A stretch of 64,000 nt of DNA from CAVVPY01 sp963750295 (GTDB lineage: Bacteria > Actinomycetota > Actinomycetes > Mycobacteriales > Jatrophihabitantaceae), in NCBI GenBank assembly GCA_963750295.1, contig CAVVPY010000001.1, forward strand, positions 1,426,001 through 1,490,000. Direction: 5' to 3'. The notes under the pieces are model-generated. The model was not told the origin of the DNA. It worked only from the letters and a program-made list of their open reading frames with translations, and searched no databases. Position numbers and translations under genes: made by a program. Positions 51,819-60,429 of the stretch are shown here, in pieces (positions within the stretch are counted from its first letter, which is position 1; the number at the start of each line of letters is the position of its first letter).

Positions 51819-52121
51819 TCAGGGTTTGCGTTTGACGTGCAGGAGCAGGCGGACGGCGGTCCCATCCCCTGGTTGGCTGGTCACGTCCAACTGCCCGCCG
51901 AGCAGTTCGGCGCGTTCGCGCATGCCGGACATGCCGTAACCGCCCGTCGCCGAGGCGTCGACGCCGACGCCGTCATCGCTGATCTCGACCGTCACGGTCG
52001 AGGACGTCGCGCGGATCCGGATGTACGCGCGGCTCGATCGGGGCGGTCGTGGCCTACGCGTACGTGGCACGCGACGTCCGTCGGGCATGTGAACGCGACG
52101 ACGGAGTTGCTGGTGCGACAC
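51819..52121 (-). pseudogene. C-terminal remnant of a NarL-type sensor histidine kinase
   Basis: The last ~68 codons of the frame encode the end of an HATPase_c domain: VTVEISDDGVGVD (G1 box), GGYGMSGMRERAELLGG (G2-like, as in NarX/DegS-type kinases) and GDGTAVRLLLHV. Upstream codons in the frame are Arg/Pro-rich and unlike a kinase; no HisKA_3, sensor or N box exists within 200 bp. A truncated relic. Nothing gene-like is seen in the spacers 51688-51818 and 52122-52196. Confidence 0.72.
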
Positions 52122-52196
52122 CTGCTGGCCAACGGCTGGCGCCGCCCACGCTCGGCATCCGCCGCCCGCGCTGCCAGGCCCGCGTGACGAGCCGGG

Positions 52197-52961
52197 CTAC
52201 GGCCCGCCCGCCCGCACGCGTGCGAGCCGGTCATTGGTCGCCTGCAGTTGCCAGGCGGTCTCACGTTCGAGTCGCTCGCGCTGCGTCACGGTCAGCCGGT
52301 CACACACCCAGTCCCAGTGCAGGGCCAGCCATTCACCCGGCTCCGGGTCGGGGACGAAGCCCTGGCCGTCCACGATCAGCCGAACACGTTCCTCGGCCTC
52401 GGGCGCGAGCCCGAGTTGCTCGCCGTCCGACGTCAGCCGCCTCGACGTGACGACGACGTGCTCACCGTCGACACCCCTGACCCGGCCCCAACGGATCCGG
52501 CAGCTGTCCAGCACCTTGAGCGGCTCCGGCGAACCCGCACCGAGCAGCCGCGACCAGGGGTAGACGCCGAAGACGTGGAACCCGTGTGTCGGGGCGGCCT
52601 CGGGCAGCAGGTCTTCGTTGAGATGGCTCCAGTAGTGCCCGGCCTGCGAGCCGAACAACTCGAGCAGCTTCTGCCCGAACACCGCCCGGTCAACGGTGTC
52701 CAGGAGCGGATCGCCGGTCCAGTACGCACGCATCACGCGCGCGTCGAGCGGATCGTCGATACCTGCCAGGTCCGCCAGCAGGACGGCGTACGGCCACGCA
52801 CCGGAGAATCCCTGCGCGATCGCCGTCACGTCAGCGTCGGTGTCGCCGGTGACACCGAGCTCGAACAGTGCAGCAGCTTCAGCCGGCCCGCAGTAACCCA
52901 GCTCGTTCGGGGCGTAGACGTAGCGCGCGAACAGCTGCTCGCCGGCGGACCGGACTGTCAC
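52197..52961 (-). CDS. DUF6390-family protein of the hydrogenase maturation operon
   Basis: A 254-aa protein (AGEQLFARYVYAPNELGYCGP near the start, then AAALFELG and FHVFGVYPWSRLLG). I recognise the DUF6390-type proteins that follow hypD in actinobacterial hydrogenase clusters; their role is not known. A FARYVY...YCGPAEA segment near residues 10-25 is highly typical. GTG 52961 follows GAGGGG, 10 nt after the hypD stop, so it is in the hyp operon. Confidence 0.75.
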   Translation of the reverse strand: MTVRSAGEQLFARYVYAPNELGYCGPAEAAALFELGVTGDTDADVTAIAQGFSGAWPYAVLLADLAGIDDPLDARVMRAYWTGDPLLDTVDRAVFGQKLLELFGSQAGHYWSHLNEDLLPEAAPTHGFHVFGVYPWSRLLGAGSPEPLKVLDSCRIRWGRVRGVDGEHVVVTSRRLTSDGEQLGLAPEAEERVRLIVDGQGFVPDPEPGEWLALHWDWVCDRLTVTQRERLERETAWQLQATNDRLARVRAGGP

Positions 52962-52971
52962 AGGCGACCCC

Positions 52972-54111
52972 TCATACGCGCACGTCGATGGTCTGCCCGA
53001 CCAGGACCGCCGTCTCGCGGTGCAGGCGGCCGAAGTTGTAGTAGGCCGCGCAGGCCCCCTCGGGCGAAACCATGCAGGTGCCGATCGGCGTCTCGGGCGT
53101 GCACGCGGTGCCGAACACCTTGCACTCCCAGGGCTTGATGACGCCCTTGAGCACCTCGCCGCACTGACACGCCTTCGGATCGGCAACCCGGATGCCGGGC
53201 ATGTCGTAACGCAGTTCGGCGTCGAACGCGGCGTAGGCGTCGTTGAGCTTGAGCGCGCTCTGACTGATGAAGCCGAGCCCGCGCCACTCGAAGTGCGGGC
53301 GCAGCTCGAACACTTCACTCAGCAGCGCGATCGCGGCCGGGTTGCCCGCGTCGTTGACCACGCGCGAGTACTGGTTCTCGACCTCGCACCGGCCTTCACG
53401 AATCTGACTGAGCAGCATGTGCACCGAGGCCAGGATGTCGAGCGGCTCGAAGCCTGCGACCACGATCGGCTTGCCGTAAACCTCCGGCACAAAGCGGTAC
53501 GGACGGTTGCCGACCACGGTCGAGACGTGGCCGGGGCCGAGGAAGCCGGACAGCCGGAGGTCTGGTGAATCGAGAATCGCCTTGATCGGCGGGACGATCG
53601 TGACGTGGTTGCAGAACACGCTGAAGTTCGTCACGCCGAGATCCTTGGCCCGGACCAGTGTCACCGCGGTCGACGGGGCGGTCGTCTCGAAGCCTACGGC
53701 GAAGTAGACGATCTGCTTGTCCGGGTTGTCGATCGCAACCTTGAGCGCGTCGAGCGGCGAATACACGAACCGCACGTCGCACCCGCGGGCCTTCGCCTCG
53801 AGCAGGCTGCCCTTGCTGCCCGGCACGCGCATCATGTCGCCGAAGGTCGTGAAGATGACGTTCGGCTGCTCGGCGAGCCACATCGCGTCGTCCACGCGTC
53901 CCATGGGGATCACGCACACCGGACAGCCCGGTCCGTGCACGAGTTCGACGTTGGCCGGCAGCAGATGCTCGATGCCGTGACGGTAGATCGTATGCGTGTG
54001 CCCACCGCACACTTCCATGAACTTGTATTCCTCGTCGCCGGCCAGCACATTGATCGACTGGACCAGCGCGCGAGCCGCTGCGGGGTCGCGGAACTCGTCG
54101 ACAAACTTCAT
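52972..54111 (-). CDS. hypD: Hydrogenase maturation protein HypD
   Basis: A 379-aa protein that, with HypC, builds the Fe(CN)2CO unit of NiFe hydrogenases. Motifs: FMEVCGGHTHTIYRHGIEHLLP (Cys near the start), HGPGCPVCVIP, the GFETTAPSTA segment, and a C-terminal [4Fe-4S] set CQCGEVL, CKVFGTACTPETPIGTCMVS. All conserved cysteines are present. ATG 54111 follows GGAGA. Eight nt after hypC. Confidence 0.96.
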   Translation of the reverse strand: MKFVDEFRDPAAARALVQSINVLAGDEEYKFMEVCGGHTHTIYRHGIEHLLPANVELVHGPGCPVCVIPMGRVDDAMWLAEQPNVIFTTFGDMMRVPGSKGSLLEAKARGCDVRFVYSPLDALKVAIDNPDKQIVYFAVGFETTAPSTAVTLVRAKDLGVTNFSVFCNHVTIVPPIKAILDSPDLRLSGFLGPGHVSTVVGNRPYRFVPEVYGKPIVVAGFEPLDILASVHMLLSQIREGRCEVENQYSRVVNDAGNPAAIALLSEVFELRPHFEWRGLGFISQSALKLNDAYAAFDAELRYDMPGIRVADPKACQCGEVLKGVIKPWECKVFGTACTPETPIGTCMVSPEGACAAYYNFGRLHRETAVLVGQTIDVRV

Positions 54112-54119
54112 CAAATCTC

Positions 54120-54392
54120 CTAGACGATCGCGGTGGAGTCGAACGCGGACAGTTCGTCGAAGTACGCCTGGCCCATCCGTTTGACTGCGTCGAGCGTGAG
54201 ATCGGCCTCGTGCTGATCGATCTTCGCCATCGCGAAGCCCACGTGCACAAGCACCCAATCGCCGGTGACCAGGTTGTCGTTGGCGAGCAGCCGCACGCTG
54301 ATGGTGCGTTTGATGCCGTTCACGTCCACCTTCGCGAGGTGGTTGTCAGCATCGACAACCTCTACGACCTGTCCAGGTATCCCTAGGCACAT
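54120..54392 (-). CDS. hypC: Hydrogenase maturation chaperone HypC
   Basis: A 90-aa HypC with the invariant N-terminal MCLGIPGQVVEV (Cys2 carries the iron centre) and WVLVHVGFAMAKID. It forms a complex with HypD and with the hydrogenase large-subunit precursor. It lies between the HypE fusion and hypD. A second, divergent HypC-like domain is encoded at 56217-56975. Confidence 0.96.
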   Translation of the reverse strand: MCLGIPGQVVEVVDADNHLAKVDVNGIKRTISVRLLANDNLVTGDWVLVHVGFAMAKIDQHEADLTLDAVKRMGQAYFDELSAFDSTAIV

Positions 54393-54426
54393 GAGCGCGC
54401 GCCCTTCTGTAGTTGGTTGAACTGAC

Positions 54427-56214
54427 TCAACAGATCCGTGGCAGCGGATCGCCGACGAGCATGTCGACGATCCGCGTACCGCCGAAGCCGGTGCGCAGGG
54501 CGACGACTGCTTCCGGCTCGGCGAGGATCTCGCCGATCACAGCTGCGTGTTCGCCCAGGGGATGTGCTCGCAGTGCGCCGAGCGCCGCTTCGGTCTCGTC
54601 CGGCGACACGACCGCGATGAACTTGCCCTCATTGGCGACGTAGAGCGGGTCGATGCCGAGCATGTCGCAGGCGCCGCGCACCATCGGCGCGACCGGCAAC
54701 GAGTCCTCGTCCAGGATGACCGCAAGGCCGGTGTCCTGCGCGAGTTCGTTGCAGATCGTGCCGAGACCACCACGGGTCGGGTCGCGCATCCAGCGGGTGC
54801 TGGGCGCGGCGCTAAGGAGTGCTTCGACCATCCCGTGGACCGCGGCGGTGTCGGACTCGATCTCGGCCTCGATGGCGAGATCGCCGCGGGCCATCATCAC
54901 CGACATGCCGTGGTCACCGATCGTTCCCGACACCACGATGCGGTCGCCGACGCGCACCTTCGACGCCGAGAGCTGGCGCCCGTCGGGGATGATGCCCACG
55001 CCCGCAGTAGTGATGTAGAGCCCGTCCGCAGCGCCCTTGGGCACGACCTTGGTGTCGCCGGTGACGAGTTGGACGCCGGCAGCCGTCGCGGCGGCAGCCA
55101 TGTCGGCGACGATCTCGCGCAGCTCCGCGATCGGAAAACCCTCGCCGATGACGAACGCGGCCGACAGCCACTTCGGGTGCGCCCCGCTCACCGCCAGATC
55201 GTTGACCGTCCCGTGCACAGCCAGGTGGCCGATCGACCCGCCGGGGAAGCGCAACGGCGACACCACGAACGAGTCGGTGCTGAAGGCGAGTCGCTCGCCC
55301 GAGGGCAGGGTCAACACCGCGCCGTCGCCGAGTTGTTCGAGCTCGGGGTTGCGGAACGCCTCGAGGAACACGGCGTCCACGAGCGCGGCCGAGGACTTGC
55401 CGCCAGCACCGTGCGCGAGAGTGACCACCTCGTCGATGAGGCGCGGCCGGCGCTTGCGGAAGCTCTGGATGCGTTCGAGGACCTTGTCCTCGCGCCACGA
55501 GGGGCCGGTCGAGGTGACAGCGTCGGTGGTCATCGGTCTGCCTTTCGTCGCTGCGGACGCGTGGCCGGCAGCCAGTTCGCGCTGTACCGTCGCCCACAAT
55601 TGGTAACCGAGCAGTGCCTGGCTCTCCTGGATGCGGTGGATGCTCTGCGAGCGTACGACGAAGCAGTAGTCGACCGCATCGGACTCAGCCATCTCGCCGC
55701 CGGCGTAGCCGGCGAACCCGATCGTGAGCAGGCCGCGCTTCGAGGCCTCCGTCAACGCCATCATCAGATCGGCCGAGCTCCCGCTCGTGGAGAACGCGAC
55801 CGCGATGTCGCCGCTCGCGGAATGGGCGATGATCTGACGCGAGAAGATCAGCTCGAAGCCGACGTCGTTGCCGAGCGCGGTGACGACCGCCTGGTCGGCC
55901 GCGAGATTCAAGGCGGGCAGCGGACGCCCGGTCACCGGCTGGGCGAACAGCGCGGCGAAGGTGGCGCAGTCGGTCGAGCTACCGCCATTACCGAAGCTGT
56001 ACATGCGCCCGCCGGAAGCGAAGCGCTCGGCGATCGCCCGGCCGCACCGCGTCACCTGCTCGGCGCATTCGGCGAGGGTCGAGTTCTGCAACGCCGAACT
56101 TTCGCGCGCCTTCGACCGCGCCGATGACGCCAGGTCCGCCAGCAACGAAGTCGAATCGCGCTCGTCGGCCTCGATGAATGGATACAGGAAGCCGGTGTGC
56201 TCCGTGCTGGCCAC
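54427..56214 (-). CDS. hypE: SIS domain fused in frame to HypE
   Basis: One open frame of 595 aa. Residues ~30-220 are a SIS (phosphosugar isomerase-like) domain with SFGNGGSSTDCATFAALF and AFSTSGSSADLMMAL, like GmhA. Residues ~228-595 are a full HypE: AHGAGGKSSAALVD, HGTVNDLAVSGAHP, VTGDTKVVPKGAADG, DPTRGGLGTICNEL and the C-terminal PRIC cysteine that is carbamoylated then dehydrated to thiocyanate. An internal ATG at 55533 has AAAGG upstream, so HypE could also be made alone. The GTG start at 56214 is 2 nt from the preceding stop. Confidence 0.88.
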   Translation of the reverse strand: MASTEHTGFLYPFIEADERDSTSLLADLASSARSKARESSALQNSTLAECAEQVTRCGRAIAERFASGGRMYSFGNGGSSTDCATFAALFAQPVTGRPLPALNLAADQAVVTALGNDVGFELIFSRQIIAHSASGDIAVAFSTSGSSADLMMALTEASKRGLLTIGFAGYAGGEMAESDAVDYCFVVRSQSIHRIQESQALLGYQLWATVQRELAAGHASAATKGRPMTTDAVTSTGPSWREDKVLERIQSFRKRRPRLIDEVVTLAHGAGGKSSAALVDAVFLEAFRNPELEQLGDGAVLTLPSGERLAFSTDSFVVSPLRFPGGSIGHLAVHGTVNDLAVSGAHPKWLSAAFVIGEGFPIAELREIVADMAAAATAAGVQLVTGDTKVVPKGAADGLYITTAGVGIIPDGRQLSASKVRVGDRIVVSGTIGDHGMSVMMARGDLAIEAEIESDTAAVHGMVEALLSAAPSTRWMRDPTRGGLGTICNELAQDTGLAVILDEDSLPVAPMVRGACDMLGIDPLYVANEGKFIAVVSPDETEAALGALRAHPLGEHAAVIGEILAEPEAVVALRTGFGGTRIVDMLVGDPLPRIC

Positions 56215-56216
56215 GG

Positions 56217-56975
56217 CTAGCCCCCCACCCTCGTGAGCGCGGCTCCGGCGTGCACGAGAACGAGATCGTTCGGGACCACCGATCCCACGAGCGTGACGTC
56301 GATGTACTCCTCGCCCGTCGCCGTCCGTACCAGGGCGGCACCGAACGGGCCGTCCGGCGCCATGATGACCTCGGCCAATCGGCCCTCATCACTGCAGGTG
56401 ATGCAGACCTCGTCGGTGCAGTCGTCGGGCTGCTCGGTGAGCAGTCCCGGGTGCTCGAAACACACGTGTGTGAGTTCCCACAGCAGGTGATACATCAAGA
56501 CGAAGCGACCGGTGGCCGGTGCGAGCGGGTTGGTGTCGTCGATCCACAGCACGTGGTCGGCGACGCCGGCGCGTGGCCGAGTACCGGATCCGATCCATAC
56601 CGTCTGCGCGCCCCAGGCCGGCGCGCGGCGCATCACCTCGAGGACGCCCGGGTCGTCGGCGCTCGCGACCGCGATGACGACGTCGCCGGGACGCACCGAA
56701 ACCCGGGTCTGCGACACGACGTCAGGAGCAGTGAGGGCGAAGGCGGGCAGTGCGCGCTTGCCCACGATCACCGGGTGGACGAACTCGACCGCCATGTGAT
56801 GGGCGTGCGGTTCCCACCGCGGCGCGATGCACCACATCGTCGCGCTGGCGCGAAAGCGCCGCGCCAGGGCCAGCGAGGCGCTCGCGAGATCATCGGCGAG
56901 ACCCCCGTCGAGGATGTCCGGCGTGATCCCGGCCGTCGCGTCCAGGTCGGCCGCGCTCGCGAGTCCTGCGCTCAT
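56217..56975 (-). CDS. SIS-like domain protein with C-terminal HypC/HupF domain
   Basis: A 252-aa protein. Residues ~20-170 look like a SIS fold (VRPGDVVIAVASADDPGVLEVM and GAQTVWIGSG as strands). Residues ~185-252 match the long HypC form found in actinobacteria (DEVCITCSDEGRLAEVI, DLVLVHAGAALTRV). The internal CITCSDE replaces the terminal Met-Cys of ordinary HypC. First gene of the hyp operon; ATG 56975 follows GAGG. A role in hydrogenase maturation follows from context. Confidence 0.8.
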   Translation of the reverse strand: MSAGLASAADLDATAGITPDILDGGLADDLASASLALARRFRASATMWCIAPRWEPHAHHMAVEFVHPVIVGKRALPAFALTAPDVVSQTRVSVRPGDVVIAVASADDPGVLEVMRRAPAWGAQTVWIGSGTRPRAGVADHVLWIDDTNPLAPATGRFVLMYHLLWELTHVCFEHPGLLTEQPDDCTDEVCITCSDEGRLAEVIMAPDGPFGAALVRTATGEEYIDVTLVGSVVPNDLVLVHAGAALTRVGG

Positions 56976-57553
56976 CGGCACCTCATCCCCATCCGGAGCC
57001 ACTCGTGCCTACCGGGGTACAACTTCGATCTTGCCCACCGCACAAAACGGCTGCAAGACCTCATACCGTCTCACCCCAGTAGATCGTTCTTCAGTGTCAT
57101 CCGGGAACCCCGTCCTGCGGCGATGTCTCGGACGCCCTCCGAACTGGCTCGTTTACGGGAACCGTGGCCCACTGTTCACCCGATGGCCGAGTTCGGCAAC
57201 CGTTGCCGAGAGTCCGCGCGACGCGACGGCGCGCGTGGCTTCCGCCGTCCGAAGTCATGTCACGTTCAACTATTCGGCCGGCTCCACGGCGACGCGCCGT
57301 AGGCTGCTCGTACCGGCACGTCCGGACGCGCGCTACCACCCTGCTTGGGTCACCGATCGCGATGAGCAACAGTGACAACCCCGGCGCAGGGGGAAGGATT
57401 CGGTCGGACCACCGGGTTTCCCCACGGCATGAACATGAATCCGTACAGGTCGTCGGCACCGAACTGGTGAGGTGGGCATGTCCGAGGCAACCGGCTCTGG
57501 CCCGGTGAACGCGGGTGGCAAACGCAGGGTCGCCGCCGATCGAACGCGCTCCC
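56976..57553. other. 578-bp intergenic region between hyp operon and ynj-like cluster
   Basis: No convincing gene. Frames on both strands run through but lack family similarity. The minus strand near 57352-57465 encodes a protein-like stretch (ADDLYGFMFMPWGNP) at the end of a long frame, perhaps a relic. A perfect palindrome CGGCAA-CCG-TTGCCG lies at 57194-57208. The region must hold the hyp promoter. I looked for cobalamin and NiCo riboswitch cores and did not find a complete one. Confidence 0.6.
57194..57208. repeat. Perfect palindrome CGGCAA-CCG-TTGCCG
   Basis: A 6-3-6 inverted repeat about 219 bp upstream of the hyp operon start codon. It shares the GGCAA word with the repeats before the nickel permease but in the reverse arrangement. 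Candidate operator. Confidence 0.4.
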
Positions 57554-58234
57554 ATGCTTGACACGCGTGCCCGGCGTTTGTACGGGCCGATCGCCGACCG
57601 GGTCGCCGCGACACTGGCCGCGGCCGCCGTGCCACCGCTCGCCCTGACCGCAGCGGCGTTCGCGGCAGGTGTCGGCGCCTGCCTGGCGATCCTGGCCCAC
57701 GCGTGGACCACGGCCCTGGCACTGTGGCTGGCGAACCGGGTGCTGGACGGACTCGACGGACCAGTCGCCCGTCGCCGCGGCGCCACCGACCTGGGCGGCT
57801 TCCTCGACATCGTGTCCGACTTCGCGATCTACGCCGGCTTCGTGGTCGCGCTGGCCATCGCGGTTCCCGATGCCCGGATTGCCTGCGTGATCCTGCTGAG
57901 CGCCTACTACGTGTCGGGCACGGCGTTCCTGGCACTGTCGGCGCTGCTCGAGCGGCACGCCCCGGAACCCGGCCACGGCGCGGACGCGGCTGCGGCGGAC
58001 GGGCGGTCCCTGCGCTTCGTCGGTGGGCTGGCCGAAGGCACCGAGACGGTCATCGCCTACAGCTTGTTCTGCCTGCTCCCCGCGCATACCGCGGTCATCG
58101 CCTGGGCGTTCGCCGCCATGGTCGCTGTGACCGCGGCGCAACGGATCGTGCTCGGCGTACATCTGCTGCGCCCGCGCGTCGACACCTCGTCCGAGCCGGC
58201 GGCGGATCGGTTCGTCACGTCGGCGGAGCGCTGA
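57554..58234 (+). CDS. CDP-alcohol phosphatidyltransferase family protein (YnjF-like)
   Basis: A 226-aa inner-membrane protein with the signature D-G-L-D-G-x2-A-R-x8-G-x3-D-x3-D seen as DGLDGPVARRRGATDLGGFL then DIVSD (near residues 60-85), and about six helices. It would move a phosphoalcohol from a CDP-alcohol to a lipid or polyol. ATG 57554 chosen by analogy (MLDTRARRL); GTG 57515 is possible. It is 4 nt before the substrate-binding gene, a linkage also seen for E. coli ynjF. Confidence 0.85.
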   Translation: MLDTRARRLYGPIADRVAATLAAAAVPPLALTAAAFAAGVGACLAILAHAWTTALALWLANRVLDGLDGPVARRRGATDLGGFLDIVSDFAIYAGFVVALAIAVPDARIACVILLSAYYVSGTAFLALSALLERHAPEPGHGADAAAADGRSLRFVGGLAEGTETVIAYSLFCLLPAHTAVIAWAFAAMVAVTAAQRIVLGVHLLRPRVDTSSEPAADRFVTSAER

Positions 58235-58238
58235 GCCG

Positions 58239-59486
58239 GTGCACCGCCGATCGCATCGGCGAGGGCTCGTGGCAGTCCTTGCCGCGATCGTCCTCACCCT
58301 CACTGCGTGCGGTACCACGGGCGGCGGTGGTGACGTGGGCGCGAGGGTGGACGCCGGCAACTGGCCATCGGTGCTTGCCGAGGCCAGCGGCGAGACGGTC
58401 AACTGGTACATGTACGGCGGCGACGACACGCTCAACGCCTTCGTCACCGGCTACGTCGCTGATCGGCTCGGCGCGCTCGGTGTGACGCTGAACCAGGTCA
58501 AGATCATCGACACCTCGGACGCGATCAACAAGGTCCTCGGCGAGAAACAGGCCGGCAAGACCTCGGGCGGCTCGGTGGACGCGATCTGGATCAACGGCGA
58601 GAACTTCGCGACGGGCGTCCAGGCCGAGCTCTGGTCGTGCGGGTGGCCCGAACAGCTGCCGAACGCGCGCTACGTCGACCTGACCGACCCTGCCGTCGCG
58701 AACGACTTCGGCGTGCCGGTGAAGGGCTGCGAGGCTGTGTGGCAGCGCGCCAGCTCAGCACTGGTCTACGACTCGGCCAAGCTGAGCGCGGCCGACGTCG
58801 CCTCGGTGTCCGCACTGTTCGCCTGGGCGAGGGCGCATCCCGGGCAGTTCACCTACCCGGCGCTGCCGGACTTCACCGGGTCGATGGCCGTCCGCACCAT
58901 CCTGTACGACACCATCGGCGGCCCGGCGAGCCTGGCCGGTCCGTTCGACGAGATCACGTACGCACCAGCAGCGACCAGACTCTGGACACGATTGAACGCG
59001 ATCAGGCCGGCGTTGTGGCGCGGCGGCTCCACCTACCCGCAGACCCAGAGCCGGGTCGAGAAGCTCTACAGCGACGGGCAGATCAGCGCGTACTTCAGTT
59101 ACGGCCCGGGCGCGGTCGGCGACCAGGTACGCAAGGGGCTCTACCCGTCCTCGACGCGCGAGGCCGTCCCGTCGATCGGGAACATCGCCAACTTCAGCTT
59201 CCTGGCCATCCCCGCGAACGCTGCGCACCGGGCGGCGGCGCTCGTCCTCGCCGACGTCCTGCAGGACCCGCAGACGCAGTTGCAGCTCTACCGGGCCGAA
59301 GGCATCTACCCGGGCATCGATCTGGGCACGACGAGCGCGGCGGTGCGCGCGCAGTTCGCGGCAGTCCCGCGGAGCCCGTCGGTCCTGTCCCTGGACGCGC
59401 TCACCAAGCACGCCCAGCCCGAGCTGGCCAGCGGCTACGTGACGCGGATCGAACAGGACTGGAAGACCAACGTGCTGCAGAAGTGA
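58239..59486 (+). CDS. ABC transporter substrate-binding lipoprotein (YnjB-like)
   Basis: A 415-aa type II binding protein with a lipoprotein signal (lipobox LTAC, Cys24). It has TVNWYMYGGDDTLNAFVTGYVAD, SVDAIWINGENFATG and ISAYFSYGPGAVGDQV, resembling E. coli YnjB. The ligand of YnjB is unknown. GTG start. Followed at once by two permeases and an ATPase, forming a complete importer. Confidence 0.85.
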   Translation: MHRRSHRRGLVAVLAAIVLTLTACGTTGGGGDVGARVDAGNWPSVLAEASGETVNWYMYGGDDTLNAFVTGYVADRLGALGVTLNQVKIIDTSDAINKVLGEKQAGKTSGGSVDAIWINGENFATGVQAELWSCGWPEQLPNARYVDLTDPAVANDFGVPVKGCEAVWQRASSALVYDSAKLSAADVASVSALFAWARAHPGQFTYPALPDFTGSMAVRTILYDTIGGPASLAGPFDEITYAPAATRLWTRLNAIRPALWRGGSTYPQTQSRVEKLYSDGQISAYFSYGPGAVGDQVRKGLYPSSTREAVPSIGNIANFSFLAIPANAAHRAAALVLADVLQDPQTQLQLYRAEGIYPGIDLGTTSAAVRAQFAAVPRSPSVLSLDALTKHAQPELASGYVTRIEQDWKTNVLQK

Positions 59487-59490
59487 GCCG

Positions 59491-60429
59491 ATGACGACGA
59501 CCGCCGGCGGCGTGGCTCCAGGCGCGACCGGCCGGCCGGTGCGCGCCCCCCGAGCCCGGCTCAGCCCGCCGCGGTGGGTCCGCATCCTGCTCCTGCTCGC
59601 CCCCGCCCTGCTGGTCCTGGGCGTGTTCTTCGCCTCGGGGGTCGTGCAGGCGGTTGCCCAGAGCTTCGGCTACCAGCCGTTCCTGCCCGGCTGGCACTGG
59701 TCGGCGGACGCGTACCACCAGCTGTGGGCCGATCCGGCGGTGCGCTCGTCGCTGTTGCTCACGGCCCGGGTCGCGCTGGTCTCCACCGCGCTGTCGGCAG
59801 TGCTCGGGGTCGCCGCTGCGTTGGTGATCCGGCGAATGGGACGCGGACGGAGCTGGGCCAGCGGTCTGCTGCAGGCCAATCTCGCCGTACCGCACCTGGT
59901 CGGCGCGCTGTGCATGCTGCTTCTGCTCGGCCAGAGCGGGCTGCTGTCCCGCCTCACCCACGCCGCCGGGCTCACCGGGACGCCGGCGTCGTTCCCGGCG
60001 CTGACCGCCGACCGGTTCGGCGCCGGCATCATCGCCGAGTACGTCTGGAAAGAGACGCCGTTCATCGCGGTGCTGGCGCTGGCCGCACTGAGCCGGGGAA
60101 CCGCCGAGCTCGAGAACGCCGCGCGCGCGTTGGGGGCGAGTCGATGGCAGCGGCTGCGCCACGTCACGGTGCCCCTGCTCGCTCCTTCGGTGGCCGCCGG
60201 ATCGGTGCTCGTCTTCGCGTTCGCGGCCGGGTCGTACGAGGTGCCGTACCTGCTGGGTCGTCCGTTCCCGGCCACGCTGCCGGTCGTCGCGTACCAGTAC
60301 TACAACGCGACCGACCTGACCGCCCGCCCCGAGGCGATGGCGGTCGCGGTCCTCATCACCGTCACGTCGCTGATCGTCGTGGCCGCCTACCTCGCGCTCG
60401 TCTCGCGGCTGTCTCGCAGGTCGATGTGA
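59491..60429 (+). CDS. ABC transporter permease
   Basis: A 312-aa membrane protein with six helices and the permease EAA-type loop ELENAARALGASRWQRLRHVTVP. The N-terminal ~25 residues are Pro/Arg-rich and cytoplasmic. With the next gene it corresponds to the two halves of E. coli YnjC. Its stop overlaps the GTG start of the second permease. Confidence 0.88.
   Translation: MTTTAGGVAPGATGRPVRAPRARLSPPRWVRILLLLAPALLVLGVFFASGVVQAVAQSFGYQPFLPGWHWSADAYHQLWADPAVRSSLLLTARVALVSTALSAVLGVAAALVIRRMGRGRSWASGLLQANLAVPHLVGALCMLLLLGQSGLLSRLTHAAGLTGTPASFPALTADRFGAGIIAEYVWKETPFIAVLALAALSRGTAELENAARALGASRWQRLRHVTVPLLAPSVAAGSVLVFAFAAGSYEVPYLLGRPFPATLPVVAYQYYNATDLTARPEAMAVAVLITVTSLIVVAAYLALVSRLSRRSM

Noticed and set aside
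57340..57480. Possible cobalamin riboswitch core on the minus strand (GGTG...AATCC...CTG words)
   Set aside because: Spacing of the words is wrong and no B12 box or GCCACTG element follows; judged chance similarity.
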